DNA of 64,000 bases, from assembly GCF_003590855.1 (NCBI RefSeq), contig NZ_QYUP01000122.1, positions 20,479-84,478 of the forward strand, in the 5' to 3' direction. Below, one piece after another: positions 1 through 9,236 of the stretch (position 1 is the first letter of the stretch; each line of letters starts with the position of its first letter). Position numbers and translations under genes: made by a program. The notes beneath the pieces are model-generated. The model was not told the DNA's origin and did no database searches. It saw only the letters and a program-made list of their open reading frames with translations. This stretch comes from Massilia cavernae (GTDB lineage: Bacteria > Pseudomonadota > Gammaproteobacteria > Burkholderiales > Burkholderiaceae_D).

Positions 1-1035
1 GGCCACCACGATCAGCGCCAGCAGGCCGGTGTAGACCAGCACACGGGCCCGCAGCACGCGCGCGGTGATCTGGCGCGGCGACCACTTGTTGTCCATCGCA
101 TTCTCGGTCGCGTAGCGGATCAGGCCAGGCGGCAGGCCGACCTTGTCCATCACCGAATTGCAGGCGTCGACGCAGGCCGCGCAACCGATGCATTCGTACT
201 GCAGGCCCTTGCGGATGTCGATCCCGGTCGGGCAGACCTGCACGCACATGCTGCAGTCGATGCAGTCGCCCTTCACACCCGCTTCCGCTTTCGCGCCCAG
301 CGGGCCGCGCGGCTCGCCGCGCAGCGGGTCGTAGGTGACGATCAGCGTGTCCTTGTCGAACATCGAGCTCTGGAATCGCGCGTACGGACACATGTACTTG
401 CACACCTGCTCGCGCAGCCAGCCGGCGTTGCCGTAAGTAGCCAGCGCATAGAACAGCACCCAGAACCACTCCCAGCCGCCGAGGGCGAACGCCGCCAGCG
501 AATGCAGCAGCGTATCGACCGGGGTGAAGTAGCCGACAAAAGTAATGCCGGTCCACAGCGCAACGCCGCCCCATGCCAGGTGCTTGGCGGTCTTCTTCGC
601 CACCTTCTCCAGGCTCCACGGCTGGCGGTCGAGCCGGATACGGGCGCTGCGCGCACCTTCGATCTTGCGCTCGATCCACATGAACACTTCGGTGTAAACG
701 GTCTGCGGGCAGGCGAAACCGCACCACACCCGCCCCGCCACCGCAGTCACCAGGAATAGCCCGTAGGCGCAGATGATCAGCAGCGCGGCGAGGTAGATGA
801 AGTCCTGCGGCCACAGGACCAGCCCGAAGACGTGGAACTTGCGGGCGCCGAGGTCGAACAGCACGGCCTGGCGGCCGTTCCATTGCAGCCATGGCAGGCC
901 GTAGAACACCAGTTGCGTGAGCCACACGCAGGCCCAGCGCAGCGTGGCGTATCGACCCTTCGCTTCGCGCGGATAGATTTCCTCGCGCGCGGCGTACATC
1001 CTGATCACGTGTTCCGTGGGTGCAGCCTCGTTCAT
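1..1035 (-). CDS. ccoG: Cytochrome c oxidase accessory protein CcoG (FixG), 3' end off the window
   Basis: CcoG is a polyferredoxin-like membrane protein needed to assemble cbb3 oxidase, with a proposed role in copper reduction. The visible 345 codons start at MNEAAPTEHVIRMYAAREEI. Hydrophobic segments follow, then VWCGFACPQTVYTEVF, and later two clustered Cys motifs of 4Fe-4S type (CIDCSMCVQVCP and CIGCAACVDAC). A final hydrophobic stretch runs into the window edge, so the C-terminal Ig-like part is missing here. The start ATG overlaps the ccoP stop by 4 bp (ATGA), which shows translational coupling at the end of the ccoNOQP operon. Identification is firm; only the C-terminus is unseen. Confidence 0.93.
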   Translation of the reverse strand, partial: MNEAAPTEHVIRMYAAREEIYPREAKGRYATLRWACVWLTQLVFYGLPWLQWNGRQAVLFDLGARKFHVFGLVLWPQDFIYLAALLIICAYGLFLVTAVAGRVWCGFACPQTVYTEVFMWIERKIEGARSARIRLDRQPWSLEKVAKKTAKHLAWGGVALWTGITFVGYFTPVDTLLHSLAAFALGGWEWFWVLFYALATYGNAGWLREQVCKYMCPYARFQSSMFDKDTLIVTYDPLRGEPRGPLGAKAEAGVKGDCIDCSMCVQVCPTGIDIRKGLQYECIGCAACVDACNSVMDKVGLPPGLIRYATENAMDNKWSPRQITARVLRARVLVYTGLLALIVVA

Positions 1036-1973
1036 TTTTGCACTAGTTCCGTCGTTTCAGTTGCGCCGTCCGGGTTCGACAGGCTCCACACATAAGCCGC
1101 CAGCACGTGCACCTTGGCTTCGCCGAGGAAGCCGTCGAAGGCCGGCATGGTGTTGGAGCGGCCCTTGCGGATGGTTTCCATGATGGTCTCCGCGCTGCCG
1201 CCGTACAGCCATACCTTGTCGGCCAGGTTGGGCGCGCCGAGCGCCTGGTTGCCGGCGCCGCCGGGGCCGTGGCAGGCCATGCAGGCGGAGAACTTGCCCT
1301 TGCCGAAGGCACTCTTGATCGGGTCGGAGGTACCGCCCGACAGGCTCTTGACGTAGTGGGCGACGTTCTCGATATCCTTGTCCGAGCCCAGTGCGGCAGT
1401 CATCGACGGCATCTGCCCGTTCCGGCCATGCATGATGGTGGCCTTGATCACCGAAGGTTCGCCGCCGTACAGCCAGTCCTTGTCGGCCAGGTTGGGAAAA
1501 CCCTTGGCGCCGCGTGCGTCGGAGCCGTGGCACTGAGCGCAGTACGTCAGGAACAGGCGCTCGCCGATGGCATGCGCCTGCGGATCCGCCGCCACCATCT
1601 TCAGGTCCTGGCCCGCGTACTTGGCGAACAGCGGGCCGTACTCGGCATCCGCCGCCTTCAGTTCGTTCTTGTACTCGCCGCTGGACTGCCAGCCCAGCTT
1701 GCCGGCATAGCTGCCAAGACCGGGATACAGGAACAGGTAGGCCAGCGCGAACACGATGGTGATGTAGAACAGCCACATCCACCAGCGCGGCATCGGCGTG
1801 TTCAGTTCCGTCAGGTCGTCGTCCCATACATGGCCGGTGGTGCCGACCGCCTCGCCCTTGCTCTTCACCTTGTGCACCGACTGCGACCAGAGCAGCACCC
1901 CGCAGCCGATGATGGCGAGGATGGTGATGACGCCGATGTACAGGTCCCAGAAACCGCTGGTGAAATCAGCCAC
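1032..1973 (-). CDS. ccoP: cbb3-type cytochrome c oxidase subunit III (dihaem)
   Basis: CcoP is the dihaem c-type subunit that passes electrons to the catalytic subunit of cbb3 oxidase at the inner membrane. The 313-residue protein has an N-terminal hydrophobic helix (GVITILAIIGCGVLLWS), a second membrane segment (WLFYITIVFALAYLFLYPGL), then two cytochrome c domains with haem motifs CAQCH and CMACH. The start is GTG at 1973, which overlaps the end of ccoQ by 8 bp. The ccoG gene follows with a 4-bp overlap. Length and order match the family. Confidence 0.96.
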   Translation of the reverse strand: MADFTSGFWDLYIGVITILAIIGCGVLLWSQSVHKVKSKGEAVGTTGHVWDDDLTELNTPMPRWWMWLFYITIVFALAYLFLYPGLGSYAGKLGWQSSGEYKNELKAADAEYGPLFAKYAGQDLKMVAADPQAHAIGERLFLTYCAQCHGSDARGAKGFPNLADKDWLYGGEPSVIKATIMHGRNGQMPSMTAALGSDKDIENVAHYVKSLSGGTSDPIKSAFGKGKFSACMACHGPGGAGNQALGAPNLADKVWLYGGSAETIMETIRKGRSNTMPAFDGFLGEAKVHVLAAYVWSLSNPDGATETTELVQK

Positions 1974-2130
1974 GGCTGTCCTCCTCGTCGGCGAACGGCA
2001 GCGATGCCTGTGCGTCGAAGTCGCCGCGCCGGTTCAGCACGAAGGTCCACAGCAGGATGCCGAGGAAGGTGGTGAAGCTGACCACCGTCATGACGCTGCT
2101 GGCGTTGTCAAAAATCTGTTCGAGTCCCAT
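1966..2130 (-). CDS. ccoQ: cbb3 oxidase subunit CcoQ (FixQ), 54 aa
   Basis: This small gene lies in the gap between ccoO and ccoP. It starts at MGLEQIFDNASSVMTVVSFT and has one hydrophobic helix (VVSFTTFLGILLWTFVL) followed by an acidic tail ending in DEEDSRG. CcoQ is a single-span subunit that stabilises the link between CcoP and the CcoNO core. Size, one-helix topology and position are all typical. The ATG lies one base after the ccoO stop and the end overlaps ccoP, so the four genes are tightly coupled. Confidence 0.9.
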   Translation of the reverse strand: MGLEQIFDNASSVMTVVSFTTFLGILLWTFVLNRRGDFDAQASLPFADEEDSRG

Positions 2131-2131
2131 G

Positions 2132-2746
2132 TCAATTCCTTGTCTTGATCTGCGTGCCCAGTCCCTGCAGGTAGGCGATCAGCGCGTCCTGTTCGGTCTT
2201 GCCTTCCAGCTCGCCGGCGGCCGATGCGATATCCGCGTCGGTGTACGGCACGCCCAGCGTTTTCATCGCGCGCATCCTGGGCGCGCCCTCGGCCGGATTC
2301 ACCTTTGCAGTGGCCAGCCACGGATACGAGGGCATGTTCGATTCCGGCACCAGGTCGCGCGGGTTGTCGAGGTGCGAGCGGTGCCATTCGTCGCTATAGC
2401 GTCCGCCCACGCGGGCCAAGTCCGGGCCGGTGCGCTTCGAGCCCCACTGGAACGGGTGGTCGTAGACGAATTCGCCTGCCACAGAGTAATGGCCATAGCG
2501 TTCGGTCTCGGCGCGGAACGGGCGGATCATCTGCGAGTGGCAGTTGTAGCAGCCCTCGCGGATGTAGACGTCGCGTCCCATTAGCCGCAGCGGAGAGTAC
2601 GGCTTCAGGCCCGCCACCGGTTCGGTGGTCGACTTCTGGAAGAACAGCGGGACGATTTCGACCATGCCGCCGAACGAGATGACCAGGATGACCAGTCCGA
2701 TCAGAAGCCAGGGATTCTTCTCGATCCATTCATGTGAAAATTTCAT
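2132..2746 (-). CDS. ccoO: cbb3-type cytochrome c oxidase subunit II (monohaem)
   Basis: CcoO is the membrane-anchored monohaem cytochrome c of cbb3 oxidase. The 204-residue protein has an N-terminal transmembrane helix ([20 protein letters not shown]), the haem-binding CYNCH motif within the segment [19 protein letters not shown], and conserved stretches such as [20 protein letters not shown] and [13 protein letters not shown] that are hallmarks of FixO. A GGAG ribosome site lies 7 bases before the ATG. It sits between ccoN and ccoQ in the operon. Confidence 0.96.
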   Translation of the reverse strand: MKFSHEWIEKNPWLLIGLVILVISFGGMVEIVPLFFQKSTTEPVAGLKPYSPLRLMGRDVYIREGCYNCHSQMIRPFRAETERYGHYSVAGEFVYDHPFQWGSKRTGPDLARVGGRYSDEWHRSHLDNPRDLVPESNMPSYPWLATAKVNPAEGAPRMRAMKTLGVPYTDADIASAAGELEGKTEQDALIAYLQGLGTQIKTRN

Positions 2747-2760
2747 TTGCTACTCCTGCT

Positions 2761-4188
2761 TCAGGCGTGTTGGGGTGTGAGGGCCGGGATGCGGGCGTCG
2801 CGGCTGACGGTATCGCGCATGGTCTGCCAGGTGTTGTACGCCATGACCAGCATGCCAGACAGGTACAGCAGGCCGCCGCCGAAACGGATCACGTAGTACG
2901 GGTAGGTGGCTTTGACGCCTTCGACGAAGGTGTAGGTCAGTGTGCCGTCCGGGTTTACCGCGCGCCACATCAGGCCCTGCATAACGCCGGCGATCCACAT
3001 CGATGCGATGTACAGGACGATGCCGATGGTCGCCACCCAGAAGTGCAGGTCGATCAGGCGGGTGCTGTACATCTGGGTCTTGCCGGCCAGGCGCGGCACC
3101 AGGTAATAGATCGATCCCATGGTGATGAATCCCACCCAGCCCAGTGCGCCGGCGTGGACGTGGGCGATACCCCAATCGGTATAGTGCGACAGCGAGTTGA
3201 TGGTCTTGATCGACATCATCGGGCCTTCGAAGGTGGCCATGCCGTAGAACGACAGCGATACGATCAGGAATTTCAGGATCGGGTCGGAGCGCAGCTTGTG
3301 CCAGGCGCCGGACAGGGTCATCATCCCGTTGATCATTCCGCCCCACGATGGCGCCAGCAGGATCAGCGAGAACACCATGCCAATCGACTGAGTCCAGTCG
3401 GGCAGCGCGGTGTAGTGCAGGTGGTGCGGGCCGGCCCACATATAGGTGAAGATCAGCGCCCAGAAGTGGACGATCGACAGGCGGTACGAGTACACCGGGC
3501 GATCGGCCTGTTTCGGGATGAAGTAATAAACCATGCCGAGGTAGCCGGCGGTGAGGATGAAGCCGACCGCATTATGGCCGTACCACCACTGGATCATCGC
3601 GTCCTGCACGCCGGAATACACCGAGTACGACTTCCATGCGGAGACCGGGATGCTGGCGCCGTTCACCACGTGCAGCACGGCGACGGCGAGGATGTAGCCG
3701 CCGAAGAACCAGTTGGCGACGTAAATGTGCTTGACCTTGCGCTTGACGAGGGTGCCGAAGAAGACCACCGCATACGCCACCCATACGACCGTGATCAGCA
3801 GCGCGATCGGCCATTCGAGTTCGGCGTATTCCTTGCCGCGCGTGAAGCCCATCGGCAGCGTGATGGTCGCCAGCACCAGCACCGCTTGCCAGCCCCAGAA
3901 CGTGAAAGCGGCCAGCTTGTCCGAGAACAGCCGCACCTGGCAGGTGCGCTGCACGACGTAATACGAGGTGGCGAACAAGCCGCAGATGCCGAACGCGAAG
4001 ATCACCGCATTGGTGTGCAGCGGGCGCAGTCGCCCGTAGGTGAGCCACGGCGTGTCGAAGTTCAGTGCCGGCCACGCCAGCTGGGCAGCGATTACCACGC
4101 CCATCAGCATGCCGATAACGCCCCAGACCACGGTGGCGATCGTAAACTGCCGCACGACCTTGTAGTTGTAATTAAGACCTGTGTCCAA
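2761..4188 (-). CDS. ccoN: cbb3-type cytochrome c oxidase catalytic subunit I
   Basis: CcoN reduces O2 to water with high affinity using haem b, haem b3 and CuB, and pumps protons across the inner membrane. The 475-residue protein is a polytopic haem-copper oxidase subunit. Visible family signatures include [13 protein letters not shown] (CuB-binding histidine pair), [20 protein letters not shown] (distal haem-ligand histidines) and a dozen hydrophobic segments. The start ATG is preceded by a GGAG site. Two FNR-type dyads lie 29-84 bases upstream, so the operon is likely induced when oxygen is low. Confidence 0.97.
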   Translation of the reverse strand: MDTGLNYNYKVVRQFTIATVVWGVIGMLMGVVIAAQLAWPALNFDTPWLTYGRLRPLHTNAVIFAFGICGLFATSYYVVQRTCQVRLFSDKLAAFTFWGWQAVLVLATITLPMGFTRGKEYAELEWPIALLITVVWVAYAVVFFGTLVKRKVKHIYVANWFFGGYILAVAVLHVVNGASIPVSAWKSYSVYSGVQDAMIQWWYGHNAVGFILTAGYLGMVYYFIPKQADRPVYSYRLSIVHFWALIFTYMWAGPHHLHYTALPDWTQSIGMVFSLILLAPSWGGMINGMMTLSGAWHKLRSDPILKFLIVSLSFYGMATFEGPMMSIKTINSLSHYTDWGIAHVHAGALGWVGFITMGSIYYLVPRLAGKTQMYSTRLIDLHFWVATIGIVLYIASMWIAGVMQGLMWRAVNPDGTLTYTFVEGVKATYPYYVIRFGGGLLYLSGMLVMAYNTWQTMRDTVSRDARIPALTPQHA

Positions 4189-4216
4189 TTGCTTCTCCTG
4201 GATTTTTGCAAAACTA

Positions 4217-4230
4217 TTGATGACTATCGA
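4217..4230. promoter_or_regulatory. Degenerate FNR/Anr-like half-conserved box
   Basis: TTGATGACTATCGA matches TTGAT-N4-ATCAA except for one base in the right arm. It lies 29 bases upstream of the ccoN start, closer to the gene than the perfect box at 4259. It could be a second, weaker site or chance. Confidence 0.35.
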
Positions 4231-4258
4231 AGTTTGAATTTCTACGTCTCAAAAATCC

Positions 4259-4272
4259 TTGATGTGAATCAA
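4259..4272. promoter_or_regulatory. FNR/Anr box upstream of ccoNOQP
   Basis: TTGATGTGAATCAA is a perfect TTGAT-N4-ATCAA dyad. FNR/Anr-type oxygen-sensing regulators bind this consensus. It is 71 bases upstream of ccoN, the position expected for activation of a leftward promoter. It also lies just past the ccoS stop, in the only sizeable gap of the cco cluster. Confidence 0.8.
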
Positions 4273-4283
4273 AATCGGACTGA

Positions 4284-4445
4284 TCAGTGTCTGGCAGGCC
4301 GCGTGCTGTCGTCGTCGTGCAGAATGCGCAAGGCCGGACCATCGAGGTCGTCGAACTGCCCACTGTCGGACGCGCCGAAGAAAATCCAGACCGCCACCGC
4401 GACCACGATCAGGCTGAGGGGAATGAGGAGGTAGAGCGCTTCCAT
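4284..4445 (-). CDS. ccoS: cbb3 oxidase maturation protein CcoS (FixS), 53 aa
   Basis: The gene encodes MEALYLLIPLSLIVVAVAVW followed by IFFGASDSGQFDDLDGPALR and a short charged tail. CcoS is a small one-helix protein needed to load haem and copper into CcoN. The hydrophobic N-terminus, the FF/W-rich helix end and the QFDDLDGPA motif are characteristic of FixS. It starts three bases after the ccoI stop, so it is translated with ccoI. The anaerobic box of ccoN lies immediately downstream. Confidence 0.93.
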   Translation of the reverse strand: MEALYLLIPLSLIVVAVAVWIFFGASDSGQFDDLDGPALRILHDDDSTRPARH

Positions 4446-4448
4446 TTT

Positions 4449-6860
4449 TCAGGCGCCGCCGCGCAGGCGCAGCGCATTGATGACGACCACCGCGGACGAC
4501 AGCGACATGCCGGCGCCGGCCATCCATGGATTGAGGAGCCCAATGGCGGCTGCGGGAATCGCCACCATGTTGTAGATGCTGGCCCACCACAGGTTCTGGC
4601 GCACGACGGCCAGCGCGCGCGCGGCCGTCACACGGGTTTCCTCCAGCGCCGCCAGGCGGCCGCCAAGCAGCAAGCAGTCCGCGTTCAGCTGCGCCAGCGC
4701 GGCGCCGCCGCCCATGGCGAATGAGACATCGGCGGCCGACAGCACGGCCGCGTCGTTGATGCCGTCGCCGGCCATCGCGACCACCGCGCCTTTGGCCTGA
4801 AGGTCCCGCACGAAGGCCAGCTTGCCGGCCGGGAGTTGTGCGCCGAGCGCGTCCCCGATGCCCAACTCGGCCGCCACGCCGTCGGTGACGCGCTGGTCGT
4901 CGCCGCTGAGGAGGATGACCTGCTTGCCGCTGCGCTGGAAGGCGCGGACCACGGCCTGCGCATCGTCGCGCAAGCTGTCGGCCAGGTCGAAGCGGGCCAG
5001 CACGCCGCCGGCGTCGCCGAGATAGACAGACGTCATTCCGGCGGCATCCGGTTCGGGCAGCTCGCCGCTGATGGCCGCGACAAAGGAGGCGCGCCCCAAA
5101 CGGTACACGCGGCCGTCGACGCTGCCCTCGATGCCCTGTCCCATTTCACTGGTCACATCCTGCGCCTGCAGGACCGCCTTGAGGCTGGCCTCGCGGATCG
5201 CCGCGCCGAGCGGGTGGGCGCTGGTGGCTTCCAGCGCGGCCGCCACCTGCAGGCAGCGCTCGCGTCCCGCCGCGCCGAACACGCCGACGTGGCGCAGCGC
5301 CGGCTTTCCGGCGGTTAGCGTGCCGGTCTTGTCGAATACGACGTGGGTGGCGCGGTGCAGCGTTTCCAGCACATGCGGCTTCACCACCAGCACGCCCTTG
5401 CGCACCAGCCGGTCGGTCGCCGCCGCCAGCGCGGTCGGTGTCGCCAGCGACAGTGCGCACGGGCAGGACACCACCAGCACCGCGATCGCCACTTCCCACG
5501 CGCGCGCGGGATCGACGAACTGCCATGCAACGAATACCGCGACAGTCAGCGCCAGCAGCGCGGCCACGAACCATGCAGCCACCGTGTCGGCCCACAATGC
5601 GATCTGCGGCCTGCCCTGCCCCGCGCGTTCCACCAGCGCGACCAGGCGCGACAAGGTGCTGTCGCGCGCGCCGCGCGTCACGCGCAGCACGATGGCCTGG
5701 CCGGCGTTGACCGCCCCTCCCGGCACGGCGTCGCCCGGCCGGCGCGGCTGGGCGCGGCTTTCGCCGGTCAGCAGCGCGAGATCGAGTTCGGTGCCGCCTT
5801 CCGCGATCACGCCGTCGGCCGCCAGCGCCTCGCCGGGGCGCACCAGCACCATGTCGCCTTCGCACAGGCTGGCGGCCGCCACCACTTCGGTTTCGCGCTG
5901 CTTGGGGTATCCGGGCATCCTGAGCGCCGACGCCGGCAGCGCGTGCTGCAGCTTCTCCAGCGCCGTTGCCGCCTTGCGGCGCGCCACCAGCTCGAGGTAG
6001 CGGCTCGCCAGCAGCAGGAAGATGAACATCGTGACCGAGTCGAACCACACTTCGCCCTGCCCGCGCAGCACCGACCATACGCTGCCCGCGAAGGCGGCGG
6101 CGATACCAAGCGCCACCGGCACGTCCATGCCGGGCATGCGCTGCTTCAGGTTGATCCATGCGCCGCGGAAGAAGGGCTGGGCCGAGTACAGCACCGCGGG
6201 AAGCGTCAGCAGCAGCGAGGCCCAGTGCATCAGCGCGGTCATGTCGGCGTCCATGGTGCCGTCGTCGGCAAGGTAGACCGGCACCGCGTACATCATCACC
6301 TGCATCATCGACAAGCCCGCGATGAACAACTGGCGGAACAGCTTCTTGCGCGCCCGCTCCAGCGCCGCACCGTGGCGCGCCGTATCGTAGGGATAGGCGG
6401 CGTAGCCGACCCGGCGCAGCGCCTGCAGGATGTCGCTGGGCTTGCACTTCTCCGCCGACCAGCGCACGGTAAGGCGCTCGGTGGCGACGTTCATCTCCGC
6501 CGTGGCGACGCCGGGCAGGCGCGCGAGGCGGCCCTCGATCAACCACACGCAGGCGGCGCAGCGTATCCCCTCGACCGAGAACGTGGCTTCGGCCAAGTCG
6601 CCCGTCACCGGCGGCTGCGCTTCGTCGTACAGCGCCAGCTCGGGCGGCACCAGCGCGCCTTCTCCGGCACGCTCGCTGAAAGCGGTTCGGCTGCGGTAGT
6701 AGGCGGCGAGGCCCGCGTCGACGATTCCCTGCGCGACCGCGGCGCAGCCGGGGCAGCACATCTCGCGCGCGGCGTCGTCGATGCTGACCGTCCAGCCTCC
6801 GCCCTGCGGCACCGGCAGCCCGCAGTGGAAGCATCCGTCGTTGCCGAGCACGGCGCTCAC
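4449..6860 (-). CDS. ccoI: Copper-translocating P1B-type ATPase for cbb3 assembly
   Basis: CcoI supplies copper for the CuB centre of cbb3 oxidase. The 803-residue protein starts with a Cys-rich zinc-finger-like domain (CFHCGLPVP, then EMCCPGCAAVA). A heavy-metal-binding domain (GIRCAACVWLIE) follows, then transmembrane helices, the CPC metal-transfer motif (SCPCALS), the phosphorylated DKTGT motif and the hinge GDGINDAAVL. I chose GTG at 6860, which overlaps the upstream gene's stop as GTGA. The frame stays open further upstream, but that part only mirrors the upstream gene in another frame. ccoS follows. Confidence 0.95.
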   Translation of the reverse strand: MSAVLGNDGCFHCGLPVPQGGGWTVSIDDAAREMCCPGCAAVAQGIVDAGLAAYYRSRTAFSERAGEGALVPPELALYDEAQPPVTGDLAEATFSVEGIRCAACVWLIEGRLARLPGVATAEMNVATERLTVRWSAEKCKPSDILQALRRVGYAAYPYDTARHGAALERARKKLFRQLFIAGLSMMQVMMYAVPVYLADDGTMDADMTALMHWASLLLTLPAVLYSAQPFFRGAWINLKQRMPGMDVPVALGIAAAFAGSVWSVLRGQGEVWFDSVTMFIFLLLASRYLELVARRKAATALEKLQHALPASALRMPGYPKQRETEVVAAASLCEGDMVLVRPGEALAADGVIAEGGTELDLALLTGESRAQPRRPGDAVPGGAVNAGQAIVLRVTRGARDSTLSRLVALVERAGQGRPQIALWADTVAAWFVAALLALTVAVFVAWQFVDPARAWEVAIAVLVVSCPCALSLATPTALAAATDRLVRKGVLVVKPHVLETLHRATHVVFDKTGTLTAGKPALRHVGVFGAAGRERCLQVAAALEATSAHPLGAAIREASLKAVLQAQDVTSEMGQGIEGSVDGRVYRLGRASFVAAISGELPEPDAAGMTSVYLGDAGGVLARFDLADSLRDDAQAVVRAFQRSGKQVILLSGDDQRVTDGVAAELGIGDALGAQLPAGKLAFVRDLQAKGAVVAMAGDGINDAAVLSAADVSFAMGGGAALAQLNADCLLLGGRLAALEETRVTAARALAVVRQNLWWASIYNMVAIPAAAIGLLNPWMAGAGMSLSSAVVVINALRLRGGA

Positions 6861-7591
6861 GCGGTGGCTCCCGGCAGGCAGAGCAGGTCCAGCCAGCCAC
6901 CATGGACGCCGCCCATCGCGCGCGCGACGCCGAGCAGGCCGAAGCCGAGCACCACCACGCCCGCACCGATGCGCACCGCGCGCCGCTGCATCATGGCGCG
7001 CAGGCGCGCACCGGCCAGTCCGATCGCCATCAGCATCGGCAGCGTGCCGAGGCCGAACGCCAGCATGACGGCGGCGCCCGACAGCGCCGAGCCGCTGAAC
7101 ATCGCCGTCACCAGCGCGCTGTACACCATCCCGCACGGCAGCCAGCCCCACAGCGCACCCAGGCCCAGCATCTTGCCCGCCCCGTCCAGCGGCTGCAGCC
7201 TTTGCGCCAGCGGGCGGATGCGGTTCCACAGGCCATTGCCGAGCGCCTCGACATGGGCCAGCCCGCGCCAGGCGTCCATCAGGTACAGGCCCAGCGCCAC
7301 CAGCATCAGGTTGGCCAGCAGGTAGCCGCCCGCCTGCAGCTGCTGGACGCCGCCCAGCACGCGCGCGCCGCCCGCCAGCCCACCAGCCAGCGCGCCGGCC
7401 AGCATGTAGCTGGCGATGCGGCCGGCGTTGTACGAGGCGACCCGTGTTCCCGCGCCCTGCGTGACCACGGCGACCGGGAATGGACGGGCCGTGATCGAAA
7501 AAGCGCTGACGATCCCGCCGCACATGCCGGCGCAATGGACGCTGCCGAACAGGCCGACCAGGAACACGGGGAACAGGCTGATGCCGGACAT
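6857..7591 (-). CDS. TauE/SafE (UreH-like) family membrane protein next to ccoI
   Basis: The 244-residue polytopic protein begins MSGISLFPVFLVGLFGSVHC. The early HCAGMCGG motif and repeated glycine-rich helices place it in the sulfite-exporter/UreH/DsbD-like transmembrane superfamily that is routinely found beside ccoI or fixI in betaproteobacteria. Its location between hemN and ccoI, with a 4-bp overlap into ccoI, suggests a role in metal or redox steps of cbb3 maturation, but the substrate cannot be read from sequence. The conserved His-Cys and Cys could bind copper; this is inference. Confidence 0.8.
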   Translation of the reverse strand: MSGISLFPVFLVGLFGSVHCAGMCGGIVSAFSITARPFPVAVVTQGAGTRVASYNAGRIASYMLAGALAGGLAGGARVLGGVQQLQAGGYLLANLMLVALGLYLMDAWRGLAHVEALGNGLWNRIRPLAQRLQPLDGAGKMLGLGALWGWLPCGMVYSALVTAMFSGSALSGAAVMLAFGLGTLPMLMAIGLAGARLRAMMQRRAVRIGAGVVVLGFGLLGVARAMGGVHGGWLDLLCLPGATA

Positions 7592-7601
7592 CGGGATTCC
7601 G

Positions 7602-9023
7602 TCAGATCGTCTTGGAGTAGCGCGGCATGTCCGCGCCGGCGCCGAGGTAGCGATCGAACACCATGCAGATGTTCCGCACCATCAGCCGGCCTTTCGGCGT
7701 GACGGTCAGCCATCCGGGGGTCACGCTGACCAGGCCATCCTGTTCGAGCGTACGCAAGCGCTCCAGCTCCGGGGCGAAATAGTCGGCGAACGCCACCGGG
7801 TAGGCTTGCTCGATCGCTTCCACCGACAGTTCGAAGCCGCACATCAGCATCTGGATGATGGTGCGGCGCAAGGCGTCGTCCATCGACAGCCGCGTGCCGC
7901 GCGCCACCGGCAGCTCGTTCTTGTCGATCAGCGCGTAATAGGCGTCCAGCGTCTTGACGTTCTGGCTGTAGGTGGCGGCCACCGAGCCGATCGCCGACAC
8001 GCCGCAGGCGACCAGGTCGGCCTCGGCATGGGTCGAGTAGCCCTGGAAGTTGCGGTGCAGCCGGCCTTGGCGCTGCGCCACGGCGAGGTCGTCGTCCGGC
8101 TTGGCGAAGTGGTCCATGCCGATGTAGTTGTAGCCTGCCCCGGCCAGGCGGCGGATGCACAGGGCCAGCATGTCGAGGCGCGCGTCCGGCGTCGGCATGT
8201 CGGCCTCGCTGATGCGGCGCTGCGGCTTGAAGATGTGCGGCAGGTGGGCGTAGTTGTAGATCGCAATGCGGTCGGGATCGGTCTCGATCACCTTGGCCAG
8301 CGTGCGCTCCATGCTTTCCACGCCCTGCTTCGGCAGCCCGTAAATCAGGTCGATGCTGACCGAACGGAAGCTGGCCGCGCGCGCGGCGTCGATGATGGCG
8401 CGGGTCCCGGCTTCGGGCTGCACGCGGTTGACCGCCTTCTGCACTTCGGGGTCGAAGTCCTGCACGCCCAGGCTGATGCGGTTGAAGCCCTGGCGACGCA
8501 GGCTGTGCACGCGCTCGACCGACACCGTGCGCGGATCGACCTCGATCGAATACTCGCCGCTGTCGTCGGGCGCGAAATCGAACCAGCGGCGCACGTGCGC
8601 CATCAGCTCGCCCATCTGCGCATCCGACAGGTAGGTCGGCGTGCCGCCGCCCAGGTGCAGCTGCTCGACCTGGTTCATGCCCGCGAACAGGCGCCCCTGC
8701 ATCTCGATCTCGCGCTTCAGGTAATCCAGGTAGACCGCCGCCTTGTCGCGGTTCTTCGTGATCACCTTGTTGCAGGCGCAGTAGTAGCAGACCGACTCGC
8801 AGAACGGGATGTGCAGGTAGAGCGACAGCGGCCTGGGCGCGCCGCGCGTGCGCAGGCCCGCCACCGCCATCAGGTAGTCGCGGTAGCCGTAGCCCTCGCT
8901 GAACCGGTCGGCGGTCGGGTAAGAGGTATAGCGCGGACCGGACTGGCTGAGCTTGCGGATCAACGCGCCGTCGAACTCGACGCTGGGGACGGCCGTCACC
9001 GGTATTGCTTTCATTTCCAACAT
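7602..9023 (-). CDS. hemN: Oxygen-independent coproporphyrinogen III dehydrogenase
   Basis: HemN is a radical-SAM enzyme that converts coproporphyrinogen III to protoporphyrinogen IX without oxygen, supplying haem under microaerobic growth. The protein (about 473 aa) carries the 4Fe-4S motif CESVCYYCAC and GLPKQGVESM-type HemN sequences such as SVSIDLIYGLP and NYIGMDHFAKP. I chose ATG at 9023 because a GGAG site lies 8 bases upstream; an in-frame ATG 21 bases further upstream is possible. An FNR/Anr box lies about 90 bases upstream. The end is 10 bases before the TauE-like gene. Confidence 0.95.
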   Translation of the reverse strand: MLEMKAIPVTAVPSVEFDGALIRKLSQSGPRYTSYPTADRFSEGYGYRDYLMAVAGLRTRGAPRPLSLYLHIPFCESVCYYCACNKVITKNRDKAAVYLDYLKREIEMQGRLFAGMNQVEQLHLGGGTPTYLSDAQMGELMAHVRRWFDFAPDDSGEYSIEVDPRTVSVERVHSLRRQGFNRISLGVQDFDPEVQKAVNRVQPEAGTRAIIDAARAASFRSVSIDLIYGLPKQGVESMERTLAKVIETDPDRIAIYNYAHLPHIFKPQRRISEADMPTPDARLDMLALCIRRLAGAGYNYIGMDHFAKPDDDLAVAQRQGRLHRNFQGYSTHAEADLVACGVSAIGSVAATYSQNVKTLDAYYALIDKNELPVARGTRLSMDDALRRTIIQMLMCGFELSVEAIEQAYPVAFADYFAPELERLRTLEQDGLVSVTPGWLTVTPKGRLMVRNICMVFDRYLGAGADMPRYSKTI

Positions 9024-9112
9024 TGACTTGCTCCTGGCCTGCACCGTGTTGGCATTTCCACACGAAATCTATTTGACAGGATGCAGTCTACGGATCGTGG
9101 GGTGCAAAATCC

Positions 9113-9126
9113 TTGATCCAAATCAA
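9113..9126. promoter_or_regulatory. FNR/Anr box between hemN and usp genes
   Basis: TTGATCCAAATCAA is a perfect TTGAT-N4-ATCAA dyad in the divergent promoter region of hemN (leftward) and the first universal stress gene (rightward). Both gene types are known FNR/Anr targets in related bacteria, so one box may serve both directions. Confidence 0.78.
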
Positions 9127-9236
9127 AAATGACCGGAAGGCGCCCGGATACCGCATTGCGTGCGTTCGAAGCTGGACTAGCGCGCCCGCACGGCCTAATC
9201 TGACGTGTGAGGGCCGCACCCCGAAAAGGAGTTTCC

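Noticed and set aside
2734..4434. A long plus-strand frame opposite ccoN
   Set aside because: It is antisense to a clear haem-copper oxidase gene and has no domain or ribosome site.
6861..7535. Upstream extension of the ccoI frame
   Set aside because: The extension covers the TauE-like gene in another frame and is Arg/Gly/Ala-rich without sense. GTG 6860 with GTGA overlap fits the family N-terminus.
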